From positions 1 to 45,000 of the forward strand of contig JAQGDQ010000966.1 in assembly GCA_030141605.1 (NCBI GenBank): a stretch of DNA of 45,000 nt, written 5' to 3'. Shown piece after piece: positions 28,301 to 33,299 of the stretch (positions are counted from its first letter, which is position 1; each line of letters opens with the position of its first letter). This DNA is from Tubiluchus corallicola. Lineage: Eukaryota; Priapulida; Priapulimorpha; Priapulimorphida; Tubiluchidae. The position numbers and the translations under genes are program-made. The notes beneath the pieces are model-generated. The model saw only the letters and a program-made list of their open reading frames with translations, was not told the DNA's origin and made no database searches.

Positions 28301-29296
28301 ACTATCCACTGTAAAACTGAACCAGTTATACCACAATTTTTAAGTTTTGCAAACAGAAAGTGATGAGGTACAACATCAAACGCCTTTTTCAGGTCCAGTA
28401 GTATTATATCAAAAGGCTTATTAGCATCTTTTAACTCAAACCATGCATCGTAACATTGTAACAGTTGGGTAACCGTTGTTCTACCCTTAATATTATGTTA
28501 TATTACTTATGTTAAGTAAGGTATGTACAAATGAAAATAATCAGCAACTTAACAAAACAAAAAAAATGAGGCAACAAGTTTAAATGAGTCATACCACAAT
28601 CCTGGTACAGATTATGCAAAACAAGGCATCATTGATAAATCTTTAGAACTGATGTCAACATAGCGCAATCTATTATCTTTCTTCCTACTGTTTCCACTAA
28701 CACATCCTTCTACCCTTCCTGTGTGATGTAACCTTTCTCCCAGTTCTTTTTTGTTCACTCATCCATTCTTTTTTTATCGGGTTCACATGACAGTGGGCTT
28801 ATACAAGCTTTTGCTTCTCTAGCCCACTGCTGTACAATTATTCTTTTATGATAACGATAGTGTATGAAACATAACAATTTAATACAGTATGAAGTAACAA
28901 TTTTGATGTCATTGTGTGCTTAATGTCATTATATTGTACTGAATGTGATAATAATAATAATAAATAAAATAATAAAAAAAAATAGAAACACTAAATAAAT
29001 TTGGCAATGAAAAGAAGCAAAATTTACATTAGCAAACAAAACGGAAAATTTAAACTCATCAAAAAAAACTTATGAGCATATTTTAAAGCACAGATATCAA
29101 ATTTCAAAATTATTAAAACAGAACAAAACTAACCGCGAAATAGAGACTTGCGCAACAGTTCCCTCACATTGCTTCTGACGAAGACCAAAGGCAGGCGATG
29201 ACATGACCTGCATTGGCCAAAACTTGACAGCGTTATAATTGCCAAGATATGCGAGTGTTTGCAAACAACAACGCGCCTCAGAAATATGTTCGCCAT
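4440..29296 (-). CDS. POLRMT: Mitochondrial RNA polymerase (POLRMT), N-terminal half, 12 exons, 3' part beyond the window
   Basis: POLRMT is the single-subunit, phage-T7-like RNA polymerase that transcribes mitochondrial DNA and makes replication primers in the matrix. Twelve minus-strand exons join with compatible phases: 29134-29296, 21762-21989, 20714-20841, 19632-19988, 19045-19152, 14659-14817, 13751-13819, 12936-13037, 9987-10136, 8318-8509, 4861-4992 and 4440-4475. Only the exon 1/2 and 2/3 junctions split a codon; all others are phase 0. The joined protein is about 608 residues and aligns by eye, in order, with vertebrate POLRMT from the presequence through the PPR region (residues ~293-381) to the N-terminal domain before the palm. 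Human POLRMT is about 1230 residues, so the catalytic half, with its polymerase aspartates, is missing here and should lie to the left. The order, phase and length agreement make this the firmest gene call in the window. The exon 12 and exon 10 ends are the least certain points. Confidence 0.88.
4861..4992 (-). CDS. POLRMT: POLRMT exon 11 (44 codons)
   Basis: The acceptor is CCTACCTAG and the donor GTACGT. The encoded [18 protein letters not shown]... aligns with human LARELSARTFSRHVVQRQ.... It is phase 0 at both ends. Confidence 0.9.
5098..5137. repeat. (GA)n microsatellite
   Basis: Pure GA dinucleotides of about 38 bp in the POLRMT intron just upstream of exon 11. Confidence 0.95.
5419..6430. 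mobile_element. pogo/Tigger-like MITE (outer element of a nested pair)
   Basis: Terminal inverted repeats face each other: CAGTAAGTTCTCGCTTAACG on the left, and on the right the reverse complement of CAGCAAGTCCTCGCTTAACG. Inner TIR-like blocks (AAGCGAAACGTCGTTAAACG and ACGAAACGTCACTAAATG) lie near both ends. CA precedes and TA follows the element, so a TA target duplication is only partly preserved. There is no transposase ORF. Ends of the CAGT...CTCG...AACG type are typical of Tc1/mariner-pogo nonautonomous elements. A second MITE (5661-6152) interrupts it. Confidence 0.75.
5661..6152. mobile_element. Nonautonomous DNA transposon, MITE family M1, copy 1
   Basis: The element is 492 bp. The left end is GAGTCAACCTCAGGTATAAG and the right end is the reverse complement of CAGTCAACCTCGGATATAAG. 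It shares its whole length and orientation with the copy at 12256-12732, including the internal CTCGGTTTCCG(T/C)GGTCACAT. TA flanks the left side and CA the right. It is inserted inside the element at 5419-6430. Confidence 0.8.
6533..7865. repeat. 90-bp minisatellite, about 15 copies
   Basis: The unit contains CCATACTTTTGCTACTTTAA, TTAGTACACTACAAACAGTT and CAGTAGCATGGGCCCTTACG. GGGCCC recurs every 90 bp from about 6603 to 7773. The 30-codon period keeps both strands open over long stretches, giving spurious ORFs. Variants carrying AAGACAGG, AAGAATAG and AAGAAAGG before CCATACTT are interspersed in runs. It lies in the intron between POLRMT exons 10 and 11. Confidence 0.97.
8318..8509 (-). CDS. 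POLRMT: POLRMT exon 10 (64 codons)
   Basis: The acceptor is GTTTTACAG. The donor chosen is GTTAAG after a Trp codon. The first part ([19 protein letters not shown]) aligns with human RDQWEKALCRALRETKNRL. The end ([13 protein letters not shown]) followed by exon 11 (EIRLLAE) aligns without a gap with human SLYPFLCLLDEREVVRMLLQ, which fixes the donor. About 17 extra residues relative to human lie in the middle. An alternative internal donor would give a non-matching phase. Confidence 0.83.
8694..8855 (+). repeat. Dispersed repeat R1, copy 1
   Basis: Shares GCATTTCGCCATT, CTAGTTAGATGG, TTGCACAAAAAACA, GCACACGTTCGACAG-like and TCATGCGTGAGC blocks, in order, with 11797-11950. Coding potential is not evident. 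It probably extends further to about 9010. Confidence 0.8.
9210..9350 (+). repeat. Dispersed repeat R2
   Basis: Contains GCGTTACTGCTAATGCAAGC and the following CAATRnGATGGnATGTAAGT block, which also occur at 420-490 (plus). A related inverted piece is at 13990-14060 (GCTTGCATTAGAAGTAACG). The phrase GTGCAC...AAATGCTCTGATTA also appears near 30860, and a related start at 30-70. Confidence 0.65.
9987..10136 (-). CDS. POLRMT: POLRMT exon 9 (50 codons)
   Basis: The acceptor is TCTTCTGCAG and the donor GTATGT. The motif [20 protein letters not shown] aligns with human FEKQLHMELASRVCVVSVEK. It ends ERMAEY, and exon 10 starts [11 protein letters not shown], matching human HARKTLKTLRDQW. The open frame continues past the donor to 9909, but homology stops at the splice site. 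Confidence 0.92.
10225..10645 (+). repeat. Dispersed repeat R3, copy 1
   Basis: About 420 bp that matches 36815-37240 in the opposite orientation, including GGAAGACAATGGAGTGTGC, GCGTCGACTGTGGCTGAGCA, GTTGCCCAGACAACAGGAAC and GTGCAGCTCCTCCGCCTAGT. GC content is well above the surroundings. The translation on one strand is similar between copies ([19 protein letters not shown] on the minus strand here), so it may derive from a coding element, but both copies carry stops. Overlapping open frames here are not genes. Confidence 0.8.
10650..11790. other. Intronic sequence, no recognised feature
   Basis: AT-rich sequence of the intron between POLRMT exons 8 and 9. Short open frames occur (11230-11484 minus, 11504-11689 plus), but I see no splice sites, domain or repeat partner for them. 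Confidence 0.5.
11797..11950 (+). repeat. Dispersed repeat R1, copy 2
   Basis: Collinear with 8694-8855 in the same orientation at roughly 80 percent identity by eye. Confidence 0.8.
12256..12732. mobile_element. MITE family M1, copy 2
   Basis: The element is 477 bp. The ends CGATCAACCTTGGGTATAAG and (reverse complement) CAGTCAACCTCAGATATAAG are flanked on both sides by TA, the Tc1/mariner-type target duplication. It is collinear with copy 1. It lies in the POLRMT intron between exons 8 and 9. Confidence 0.82.
12936..13037 (-). CDS. POLRMT: POLRMT exon 8 (34 codons)
   Basis: The acceptor is TTATTCCAG and the donor GTAGAA. It encodes AIYQIRPDY... and aligns with human AVHKVKPTF.... It ends ERLNEKSDQ and joins exon 9 in phase 0. 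The intron on its upstream side holds the degenerate TTAGGG tract. Confidence 0.88.
13170..13500 (+). repeat. Degenerate interstitial telomere-like (TTAGGG)n tract
   Basis: GGGTTAGGGTTAG-type hexamers run for about 330 bp, with many variants (GGGCTAGA, GGGTTGGG, TTCAGGG) on the plus strand. It lies in the intron between POLRMT exons 7 and 8, well away from any chromosome end. The TTAGGG type is the usual animal telomere repeat outside most arthropods and nematodes. Confidence 0.88.
13751..13819 (-). CDS. POLRMT: POLRMT exon 7 (23 codons)
   Basis: This very short exon has a textbook acceptor (TTTCAG) and donor (GTAAGT). It encodes GMKLEDIF...GEERKKILE, aligning with human GLKLQALF...SEEDRATVLK. 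Both junctions are phase 0. Confidence 0.9.
14331..14483. repeat. CT-rich microsatellite
   Basis: About 150 bp of TCTC(T/C) with interruptions, in the intron upstream of POLRMT exon 6. The plus-strand open frame across it is low complexity. Confidence 0.93.
14659..14817 (-). CDS. POLRMT: POLRMT exon 6: second pentatricopeptide motif
   Basis: The acceptor ends TTTGTAAG and the donor is GTTTGT. It has 53 codons in phase 0. It reads as a PPR unit ([20 protein letters not shown]) corresponding to the human region around VLFMVKDAGLTPDLLSYAA. The last residues, ATEMERK, lead directly into GMKLEDIF in exon 7, as human EQMSQEGLKLQALF does. Confidence 0.92.
14865..15538 (+). mobile_element. Retroelement-like repeat R4, copy 1, with a terminal hairpin
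   Basis: About 670 bp found again, inverted, at 41694-42345. Shared blocks include ATGCACGACTATAACACACA, GCATGATACGCTTTTTGTTA and GCATGAAAATTAACGCCCAT. The plus-strand 3' end has a GGGCAG...CTGCCC hairpin (15439-15469) around a CCAATTGGTC core, then TGTATTGCAAAATAAATAAA and an A-run. That end structure suggests a SINE or a LINE 3' end mobilised by reverse transcription. It has no coding capacity. Confidence 0.75.
15660..15725. repeat. TGTAT-type simple repeat
   Basis: Imperfect TTGTATTGTAT pentanucleotide repetition in intron sequence. Confidence 0.75.
16417..17880. mobile_element. Tigger-like DNA transposon, nonautonomous, 1464 bp
   Basis: The left end is CAGTGTTCCCTCGCTACCTC. The right end, reverse-complemented, is CAGTGTTCCCTCACTTATCG. 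TA flanks both sides exactly, the pogo/Tigger target duplication. No transposase frame is present. Inside are a (TA)n tract, an 84-bp perfect palindrome (17253-17336) and, just after it, a second TIR-like segment (ATCGCGGTAATTTCGCTGTT), so it may be a composite of two related copies. It lies in the intron between POLRMT exons 5 and 6. Confidence 0.85.
17253..17336. repeat. 84-bp perfect palindrome
   Basis: The arms ATATCTATTCTCTTATATTA...ATATTCTTGG and their exact reverse complement meet at an AT-repeat centre with no unpaired spacer. It follows directly on a (TA)n run from 17226. Confidence 0.95.
18510..18742 (+). repeat. Dispersed repeat R5, copy 1
   Basis: Shares GAGGTGCAGGCTACGCACTG, AAAAACATAATCTT, GGTTGCTATGGACnTTGCAA and AATCCAGTAGAT blocks with 22633-22868 in the same order and orientation. 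The open frame 18526-18831 reflects the repeat; no domain is recognised. Confidence 0.85.
19045..19152 (-). CDS. POLRMT: POLRMT exon 5: first pentatricopeptide motif
   Basis: The acceptor is TTCTTCTGCAG and the donor GTTTAA. It has 36 codons in phase 0. Residues such as AHAMVHHYL and [14 protein letters not shown] match the human AHHLLVVHH and LDMYNAVMLGWARQ segments. This is a helix-turn-helix PPR unit whose second half continues without a break into exon 6. Confidence 0.9.
19632..19988 (-). CDS. POLRMT: POLRMT exon 4: acidic linker and first helices of the PPR region
   Basis: The acceptor is TTTCCTTTAG and the donor GTTGGC. It has 119 codons in phase 0 at both ends. Most of it is acidic and alanine-rich, with several short D/E-containing blocks, and looks like a disordered linker. 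Its last ~20 residues ([20 protein letters not shown]) align with the human segment just before the PPR motifs, which contains LLAFFKCCLLTDQLP. GC content is clearly higher than in the surrounding introns. Confidence 0.85.
20714..20841 (-). CDS. POLRMT: POLRMT exon 3
   Basis: The acceptor is TTTCTTTTCAG and the donor GTGCAG after an AAG codon. The exon is 128 nt: two bases completing a Val codon, then 42 codons. It includes [20 protein letters not shown], a basic amphipathic segment comparable to the KxxKxQxMRMQRLKxKLQ region of vertebrate POLRMT. The upstream intron side is occupied by the ~32-bp minisatellite, whose first unit begins only about ten bases from the splice acceptor. Confidence 0.75.
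20851..21625. repeat. ~32-bp minisatellite, about 24 copies
   Basis: The unit TACATGGGTGGCACTAAAAC plus TTTGCTGTACAA repeats with 29-33 bp variants. It fills most of the 0.9-kb intron between POLRMT exons 2 and 3, and its first unit starts ten bases from the exon 3 acceptor (20841). Confidence 0.95.
21762..21989 (-). CDS. POLRMT: POLRMT exon 2: lysine-rich linker
   Basis: The acceptor TTTTGAAG precedes the exon and the donor is GTAAGT. It encodes 75 whole codons between split codons at both ends. The middle is a strongly basic stretch ([13 protein letters not shown]), followed by an acidic and alanine-rich helix-like segment ending KKQLKA. It is low-complexity linker sequence with no domain of its own. 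Assignment to POLRMT rests on the phase match with exons 1 and 3 and on its position. Confidence 0.72.
22038..22110 (+). mobile_element. tRNA(Ser)-like SINE head or tRNA pseudogene
   Basis: TGGCCGAGTGG (22046-22056) is a perfect A-box-like D-arm. TTTAGATGTTGGACTGCAG resembles the anticodon arm of a serine tRNA, GAGTTCAATAC is a degraded B box, and GCGGCTGCC looks like an acceptor end. The variable arm is shortened and stem pairing is imperfect, so a working tRNA is unlikely. A tRNA-derived SINE head is the best reading. Confidence 0.6.
22633..22868 (+). repeat. Dispersed repeat R5, copy 2
   Basis: Collinear with 18510-18742. A further shared block upstream (TATCCTGAATCT...ATTTC) occurs at 22195 and 22605, suggesting a longer mosaic family. 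Confidence 0.85.
22955..22997. repeat. (CA)/(CGCA) microsatellite
   Basis: Alternating CACACGCACGCACGCAC and ACACACAC runs in POLRMT intron 1. Confidence 0.9.
23476..24001. mobile_element. Possible DNA transposon remnant with CAGGGATGAGAAT-type ends
   Basis: The left end TAGGGATAAGAATGACAAAT mirrors the right end, whose reverse complement is CAGGGATGAGAATTTTCCGC. Near the left end is a G-rich hairpin (GGGGGCAAAGCCCCC, about 23560-23575) flanked by inverted AAATTGCAA/TTGCAATTT. No ORF is evident and no target duplication is clear. Confidence 0.5.
24002..25280. other. Intronic sequence, no recognised feature
   Basis: AT-rich DNA within POLRMT intron 1. I see no exon, repeat partner or hairpin here. 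Confidence 0.5.
25285..25342. repeat. (CT)n microsatellite
   Basis: About 57 bp of CT dinucleotides with one TTT interruption. Confidence 0.95.
25636..26360 (+). repeat. Dispersed repeat R6, copy 1, interrupted by a MITE
   Basis: The sequence 25636-25755 plus 26262-26360 matches 28748-28960 in inverted orientation, including ACAATTTAATACAGTATGA (reverse complement here) and the GTGGGCTTATACAAGC-type block. The 506 bp between are an inserted MITE. Confidence 0.85.
25756..26261. mobile_element. pogo/Tigger-like MITE with a proven TA target duplication
   Basis: The left end is CAGTTATACCTCAGTTTTCG and the right end, reverse-complemented, CAGTCATACCTCGGTTTTGG. TA occurs on both sides. The inverted paralogue at 28748-28960 has the uninterrupted site AAGAATAATTGTAC with a single TA, so the exact insertion is visible. 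There is no transposase. Open frames across it are incidental. Confidence 0.9.
26557..26595 (+). repeat. Conserved terminal hairpin of an R4-related element
   Basis: GGGTAG (26557-26562) and CTACCC (26590-26595) enclose GACTCGATGACCAATTGATC, the same loop as in the R4 copies at 15439 and 41756. Outer AGAA and TTCT extend the stem past a one-base bulge. A GAGGAGATAAATAAAAATG tail follows at about 26693. Confidence 0.7.
26883..27042 (-). repeat. Dispersed repeat R7, copy 1
   Basis: Inverted match to 29384-29577, sharing TTGCGATTTTGAGTCTTCTC, GACCAATGTCTC and AAATTGGACAAACAAGCTAA-like text. About 37 bp present in the other copy is missing here. Confidence 0.8.
27118..28497 (-). mobile_element. 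5'-truncated non-LTR retrotransposon (CR1/Jockey-type LINE)
   Basis: The minus strand is open from 28497 to 27262, giving the second half of a reverse transcriptase. Motif A is [11 protein letters not shown], motif [11 protein letters not shown], the catalytic block [11 protein letters not shown], then the thumb and C-terminal region with VEYGSSIWN and [13 protein letters not shown]. The frame meets a stop just upstream of [11 protein letters not shown], consistent with 5' truncation; endonuclease and ORF1 are absent. A (TAG)7-like run at 27118-27140 may be its 3' tail. The reverse-transcriptase segment has no internal stop, so the copy is young. It lies in POLRMT intron 1 in the same orientation as the gene. 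Confidence 0.93.
27262..28497 (-). CDS. Reverse transcriptase fragment of the LINE
   Basis: About 411 codons without a stop, lacking the N-terminus and start. The palm aspartates of motif A (LLDLKKAFD) and of FADD are both intact. The C-terminal part has the usual spacing for CR1/Jockey-group enzymes. It is not an independent gene; it is the surviving coding part of the truncated element. Confidence 0.9.
   Translation of the reverse strand, partial: HNIKGRTTVTQLLQCYDAWFELKDANKPFDIILLDLKKAFDVVPHHFLFAKLKNCGITGSVLQWIVNFLGNRSQCTCVDGYKSTESLITSGVPQGSVLGLCLFVVFINDLPSCVSNSLRLFADDSKIWSESDSFTSCNDLHLDLEGLCDWAVENGMQFHPNKCKVVSVGAGYEYKYKMYDASGIPAELDFSACEKDLGLLLDNKLNFKDHIAEIIKSAKRNNALIRRNFKYLDLQTFKLLYVALVRSKVEYGSSIWNSPRAYIVDPVETVQMRAFNMLPELMNLTYESQLKRIGLTTLAFRRLRGQLIDVYKYVSGVYSCDDCPVKLEVHRTARSGPILHKSRTAHKTGKYDYFSCTMPEIWNRLPCDVRTATSVNLFKSKLDRHYEHHPLKFNHRANWNMPITRMLDYIL
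28748..28960 (-). repeat. Dispersed repeat R6, copy 2 (empty site)
   Basis: Inverted copy of R6 lacking the MITE. The junction GAATAATTGTAC is continuous. It ends in ATAATAATAATAAATAAAAT-like sequence. Confidence 0.85.
29134..29296 (-). CDS. POLRMT: POLRMT exon 1: start codon and mitochondrial presequence
   Basis: The exon opens with ATG (29296-29294) and encodes 54 residues plus one base. The peptide begins [11 protein letters not shown]. It is rich in Arg, Lys, Ser and Leu and has no acidic residue until position 46, as expected for a matrix-targeting presequence. It ends CGC-G followed by donor GTTAGT, a phase-1 junction that exactly fits the two leading bases of exon 2 and completes an Ala codon. 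The exon is below common ORF-length cut-offs and would be missed by ORF calling. The identification rests on composition, phase and position, since presequences are not conserved between animals. Confidence 0.68.
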
Positions 29297-29383
29297 ATAT
29301 GAGTTGGAAACTGCAAACGTTTTATTCGTTCAGAAATAAACATATCAGCTAAGCGCTCACGTGAAATTACAGTCCGCTGACAT

Positions 29384-29577
29384 GTTGCTTCTTTTTCTTT
29401 TACGTTACAATTGCGATTTTGAGTCTTCTCCGCGACCAATGTCTCCAAATACCTATTTTACGCAATGCGTAGTCAGAATTCTGGACGATAAATTAAATCA
29501 ACTTTTATGCAAAAGCTATAATGATTTTAAAAAATTGGACAAACAAGCTAATTTATACATAAACTTGGTAAACTCCT
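29384..29577 (+). repeat. Dispersed repeat R7, copy 2, directly upstream of POLRMT exon 1
   Basis: Begins within 90 bp of the POLRMT start codon, on its 5' side. It is open on the plus strand for 72 codons (29361-29579), while the other copy is broken by stops. No family is recognised. It could be a relic of a divergent exon or a transposon piece now occupying the POLRMT promoter region. Confidence 0.7.
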
Positions 29578-30560
29578 AAACAGAAAAATATTGTTTTCCT
29601 ACGAGTAGCCTAAATTGTCGCAGGTCAAGAATGTGCTGACACGCGGGTTTTAAACACGTGATAACTGACAATACGTACAGCAGTGAGCAACAGTACTCTT
29701 TCTACCGAAAGTACAGCGTCTTATCTCGGACATGTGTACATGGCCGCATGCACACAGCAGCCAAACACCACGTTGCAGGGCTGTGAAGAAAAGTGTACTT
29801 CCCTCTCGTGCTCCGGTTCAGCACAAGTGTAAATAAAAAATACTTATTATATTGAGTATTATCCATAATAATGTGTGAGAACAGGGGGTGCTGCAGTTCC
29901 ACAGTACCTGCACAGGTGCCGCCACTGCTGTGAATGTACTGAAACTATTCAGTTTGACATCATATATCTATTTTTCAATGTTTTTTTTACTGATGTTTGC
30001 TTACTTGTTTTGTAATTTCAGTTTATCATCATACTTTTTCAAAAAAGGTAATAGCGAGACTTAAATCATTGTTATTTTGAATTTGTTGTCTACTACTTTC
30101 TTCTTTTAGGTGGAGTAATTTGAGTAACTGACATTTTGTTTTATCAGATACATCGCCCGTAAAATGTATAGACAAGCGAAGTAAAGTTTCGAGAATTTGA
30201 AAAAATCGACATATTGCATTTTCACTTTTATTTCGTAGTGAGACAATGCGCCTAAAATAAACAACTGAAAGTATTTTGTGCACAAAACATATTTAGAAAA
30301 AGTCATAGAAAAGGTTTACTGAGATGCGTATGGTAAAAGGGTAAAATGCAAAAAACCGGTCTGAGGGTAATTATTTACACCCTGGTGACCCTATAAGGGT
30401 TAAAACGCTGACATCATAACACCAGTTAAGTTAACTAGTCAATTAACTATATGGGGTAGGTTATCAAATTATTTTTGAAATGAATCTTTCACCACGAGTA
30501 AGCGAAACTCGATGATCATATGAGAGGCATGGAAAGGAAGTGGCAAGAAATATTTATTAA

Positions 30561-30632
30561 CTAGGATTTGAACTCGGGACCTCCTGTTTACAAGACGGGT
30601 GCTCTTACCAACTCAGAAACCAAGAAAAGCAA
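30561..30632 (-). mobile_element. tRNA(Thr)-like SINE head or tRNA pseudogene
   Basis: The minus strand reads CTGAGTTGGTAAGAGCACCC, then GTCTTGTAAACAGG, then AGGTCCCGAGTTCAAATCC. The D arm, an anticodon loop with TGT (threonine) and the T arm are clear. The expected acceptor stem halves do not pair, extra bases precede the D stem, and one anticodon-stem pair is mismatched, so it is not a normal tRNA gene. Confidence 0.6.
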
Positions 30633-30639
30633 CCTTAGT

Positions 30640-31990
30640 CTTAATCTCTTTACAGCAAGCATTCTTCCCGTGCTTTGAGTCGAACCACAAAAATTGCAAA
30701 CAATAAGCTCACCTGTGTAAAAGACTTATGTTACTAGATTGGCAAATTCTTAATAATTTAAAAAATTCCTAGTGTGCACCACGGATTCACCAAAAAATAC
30801 ATTCTTAATGTTATTCTCAATATCGAGTAAATTAAATTCATATAATGTGTGCTACAAATGCTCTGATTACTTTTCAAATTTTAAGCGATGTTATGTAAAC
30901 TTGTTTCATACGACCAACCATCAAAATGGCTGCATCAACTGATCATCACAGGTGTTTAAAGGACAAGAAAAGGCCTAGTTAAAGCACGTCTCAGAAAATG
31001 TTCGCTAAAGAATTATAACGGTTAGAGGCAATTTTAAGCGTTTATCATACTCACGTTAAAAGAATTTCCTGTTTGTTTTCATTTTAAATACTCCCGCGAG
31101 ACTGTCATGGCGGCACCATATTGGATGGCGTCACAGAACTACGACCCAAATGTTTATAGTACACGTGCTCAGAACTCACTGCAACTGTGTTCGAGTATCA
31201 TCATCGTCGTCGCCATTTCTGGTCATGGATATTTTTATCTCTAACACCAAAAGTAAAAAAATACACGAAACTAGATTGGAATTTTATACGAACTCATGTG
31301 TTTTTACAAACGCAACGTGTGATAAGTAATTGCCGGGCCAACAAGATTATAATGTTTATTTTGCAACAGAAATCTCTCACTTTATTTCTCACTGAGTTAC
31401 TTTAATCCCCTCTTATTCATTAATTCTCTTAAACCCGTGTTCAAACTACGGAGTTTTCTCCCCAAGTAACTCGTTAAATAACTCGCAAGTGTGTTCAGAC
31501 TTTGGTGCGAGTTGCTCTCACACATTGACGCTGCAAAGAGTGTAGTGAGTAACACTATAGTGTCGAAACGTTCACACTGAACAGGCAGCAGCTGGTAGAG
31601 TTTGAAAAAACCTACTGACGGCAACTCACACAGCAGTTCACACTTGCTAGTTTACTGTCAGAGAGAAATTTTGGTGTATTAACAAAAAATTTACTATCAA
31701 CGTACTTGTAATGCATTTCTTGAGCTTTATGTAAGTGGAGAGTTTTCTTGTGTAAGTTATTCATCTACGTAGACTGGACAAACTAAAGAGTTATTTTTCT
31801 TAGTCGGGGTCATAAGTTTATAAACCAAGGGTACAAAGGTCACAGTTAGTTGTTTGTACAAGGTGAGGCAGCGTTGACGTGACTGTATAAAATTATGACT
31901 GTATGTTTACCTTTAATGATTGTAGAACATAAAACTGATAAAAAAAACAAAGTTTAAATTATTTCATGTCGTGTCTGTAGTTACACCAGC
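30640..31990. other. Intergenic region between POLRMT and the BTB gene
   Basis: Contains R2-related fragments near 30770-30960 and a stretch (31396-31660) rich in short self-complementary blocks (AACTCGCA/TGCGAGTT, GTGTTCAnACT) that may be a small MITE. I see no promoter motif I would defend. Confidence 0.4.
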
Positions 31991-32046
31991 CATTTATGCA
32001 AGTTCTCGATCAGCAGAGATGTCAGAAAATTCTAGTAGTAAAAGAA

Positions 32047-33289
32047 ATGGCAACTTCATTAGACGAGCCACAAACTCCAGCTGAAAGGGTTGATGCGATG
32101 GACGACTGGAACGAGAGATATGATTATGTTTTTGGTAACGAAGATTTCCAGGAATTATGTGATGTAACTTTTTCAGTTGGTGAAACCATCATCAACGCTA
32201 GTCGGTACGAACTTGCACGCAGAAGTGACGTTTTTAAGAGGATGCTGTTTGGGCCGCTGTGTCATAAACTTGATGATGTCAAACCAATAACCGATGTTGA
32301 ACCTGAAGTGTTCCTGCTGCTTTTGAGATTTATTTATACTGACAAAGCTGAATTAACTGGTGATAATGTACTTTCGGTACTTTACTTAGCTAAAAAATAC
32401 AACATTCGTGAACTTGAAAAATTGGCTATTGATTTCCTTAAATCTGAAATCACAACTGACAGTGTTTGTACCATTCTGACAGCTGCTTGTTTCTATGAAA
32501 GGCGAGATGTAGAGATGAACTGTTTGGAGGTCATTAGGTGTCGAGACGGAAGAAATTATAAAGCCCGACAGTTTTACTTCCTTGAGCTACGACAGCTTAT
32601 TGAGGATTGTCAAACTTGATGAACTGACAATTAGTGAAGAGGGGAAACTATTTGACGCAGTTTTAAGATGGGCTGATGCTGAATGTAAGCGAAAGAAACT
32701 AGAGCAAAATGTGTTCAACAAGAGAGCAGTCTTGGGTGACATTTTGTTGCAGATCAGATTTCCCACAATGCACCCAGAGTTATTCATCAAAGGTCCGGTA
32801 GCAACTGGAATATTAAATGCCGAGGAGCAGGCAAATGTTCTAATCAATTATCATCAAAAAGAGGCATCAGAATCAATATTTCCAAAAACCCAGAGAAACT
32901 ACGGAGAAGTCGTGTCAGTCATGTGCGCTGTACCTGTTGGGGAAATTGATTATGATATTGAAATTGATGCTGATAAGCTTGCCATTGCTCTTTTCAAATG
33001 TAATTATGAAAACTGCTCCACTAACCGTGCTGAACGCTGTTGCTTGAATTTACTAGTTCGTCCTTTCTGGTCTTCTACGTCTTGGCCTTTTCGTAGCATG
33101 TGTAAGAACAGTTACATTGAAGTAATTAACAATAATCCACAAAGGTCACTCAAAACTGTCCTAAATGAAGATAAAGAGAGGACCTGGGAGGCAAGAAATA
33201 TTGCACAGTTTAGAACCGTCATTGACCCTGCTTCCGGGTTTATTAATGACGGACAATTTCGCATAAAAGTTAATGTGCTGCTTAGATAA
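32047..33289 (+). pseudogene. BTB-BACK protein with a MATH/TRAF-like C-terminus, one frameshift
   Basis: The N-terminal frame has a BTB domain (from FQELCDVTFSVGETI through VFLLLLRFIYTD) and the start of a BACK domain. A second frame continues the BACK domain (SYDSLLRIVKLDEL, FDAVLRWADAECKRK, RFPTMHPELF) in the style of BTBD1/2/3/6. The last ~110 residues are not the PHR domain of that group; the end FRTVIDPASGFINDGQFRIK looks like the last strands of a MATH/TRAF fold, as in BTBD17-type proteins. BTB proteins of this kind usually act as CUL3 ligase adaptors. The two frames are joined by one +1 shift near 32535-32550; a single-base indel, biological or from sequencing, explains it. There is no intron, so it may be a retrocopy. 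Start at 32047 (MATSLDEP) is preferred over 31996. AATAAA overlaps the end. Confidence 0.85.
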
Positions 33290-33299
33290 TAAATTAAAA

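Noticed and set aside
25636-29577. One large inverted duplication flanking the LINE
   Set aside because: The paired pieces are inverted but their order is R6-R7 on both sides, not mirrored, so they are separate dispersed repeats.
30561-30632. Functional tRNA-Thr(TGT) gene
   Set aside because: The acceptor stem does not pair, there are extra bases before the D stem and a mismatch in the anticodon stem.
31397-31624. 75-codon minus-strand ORF upstream of the BTB gene
   Set aside because: The region is full of short self-complementary blocks and looks MITE-like; no domain is recognised.
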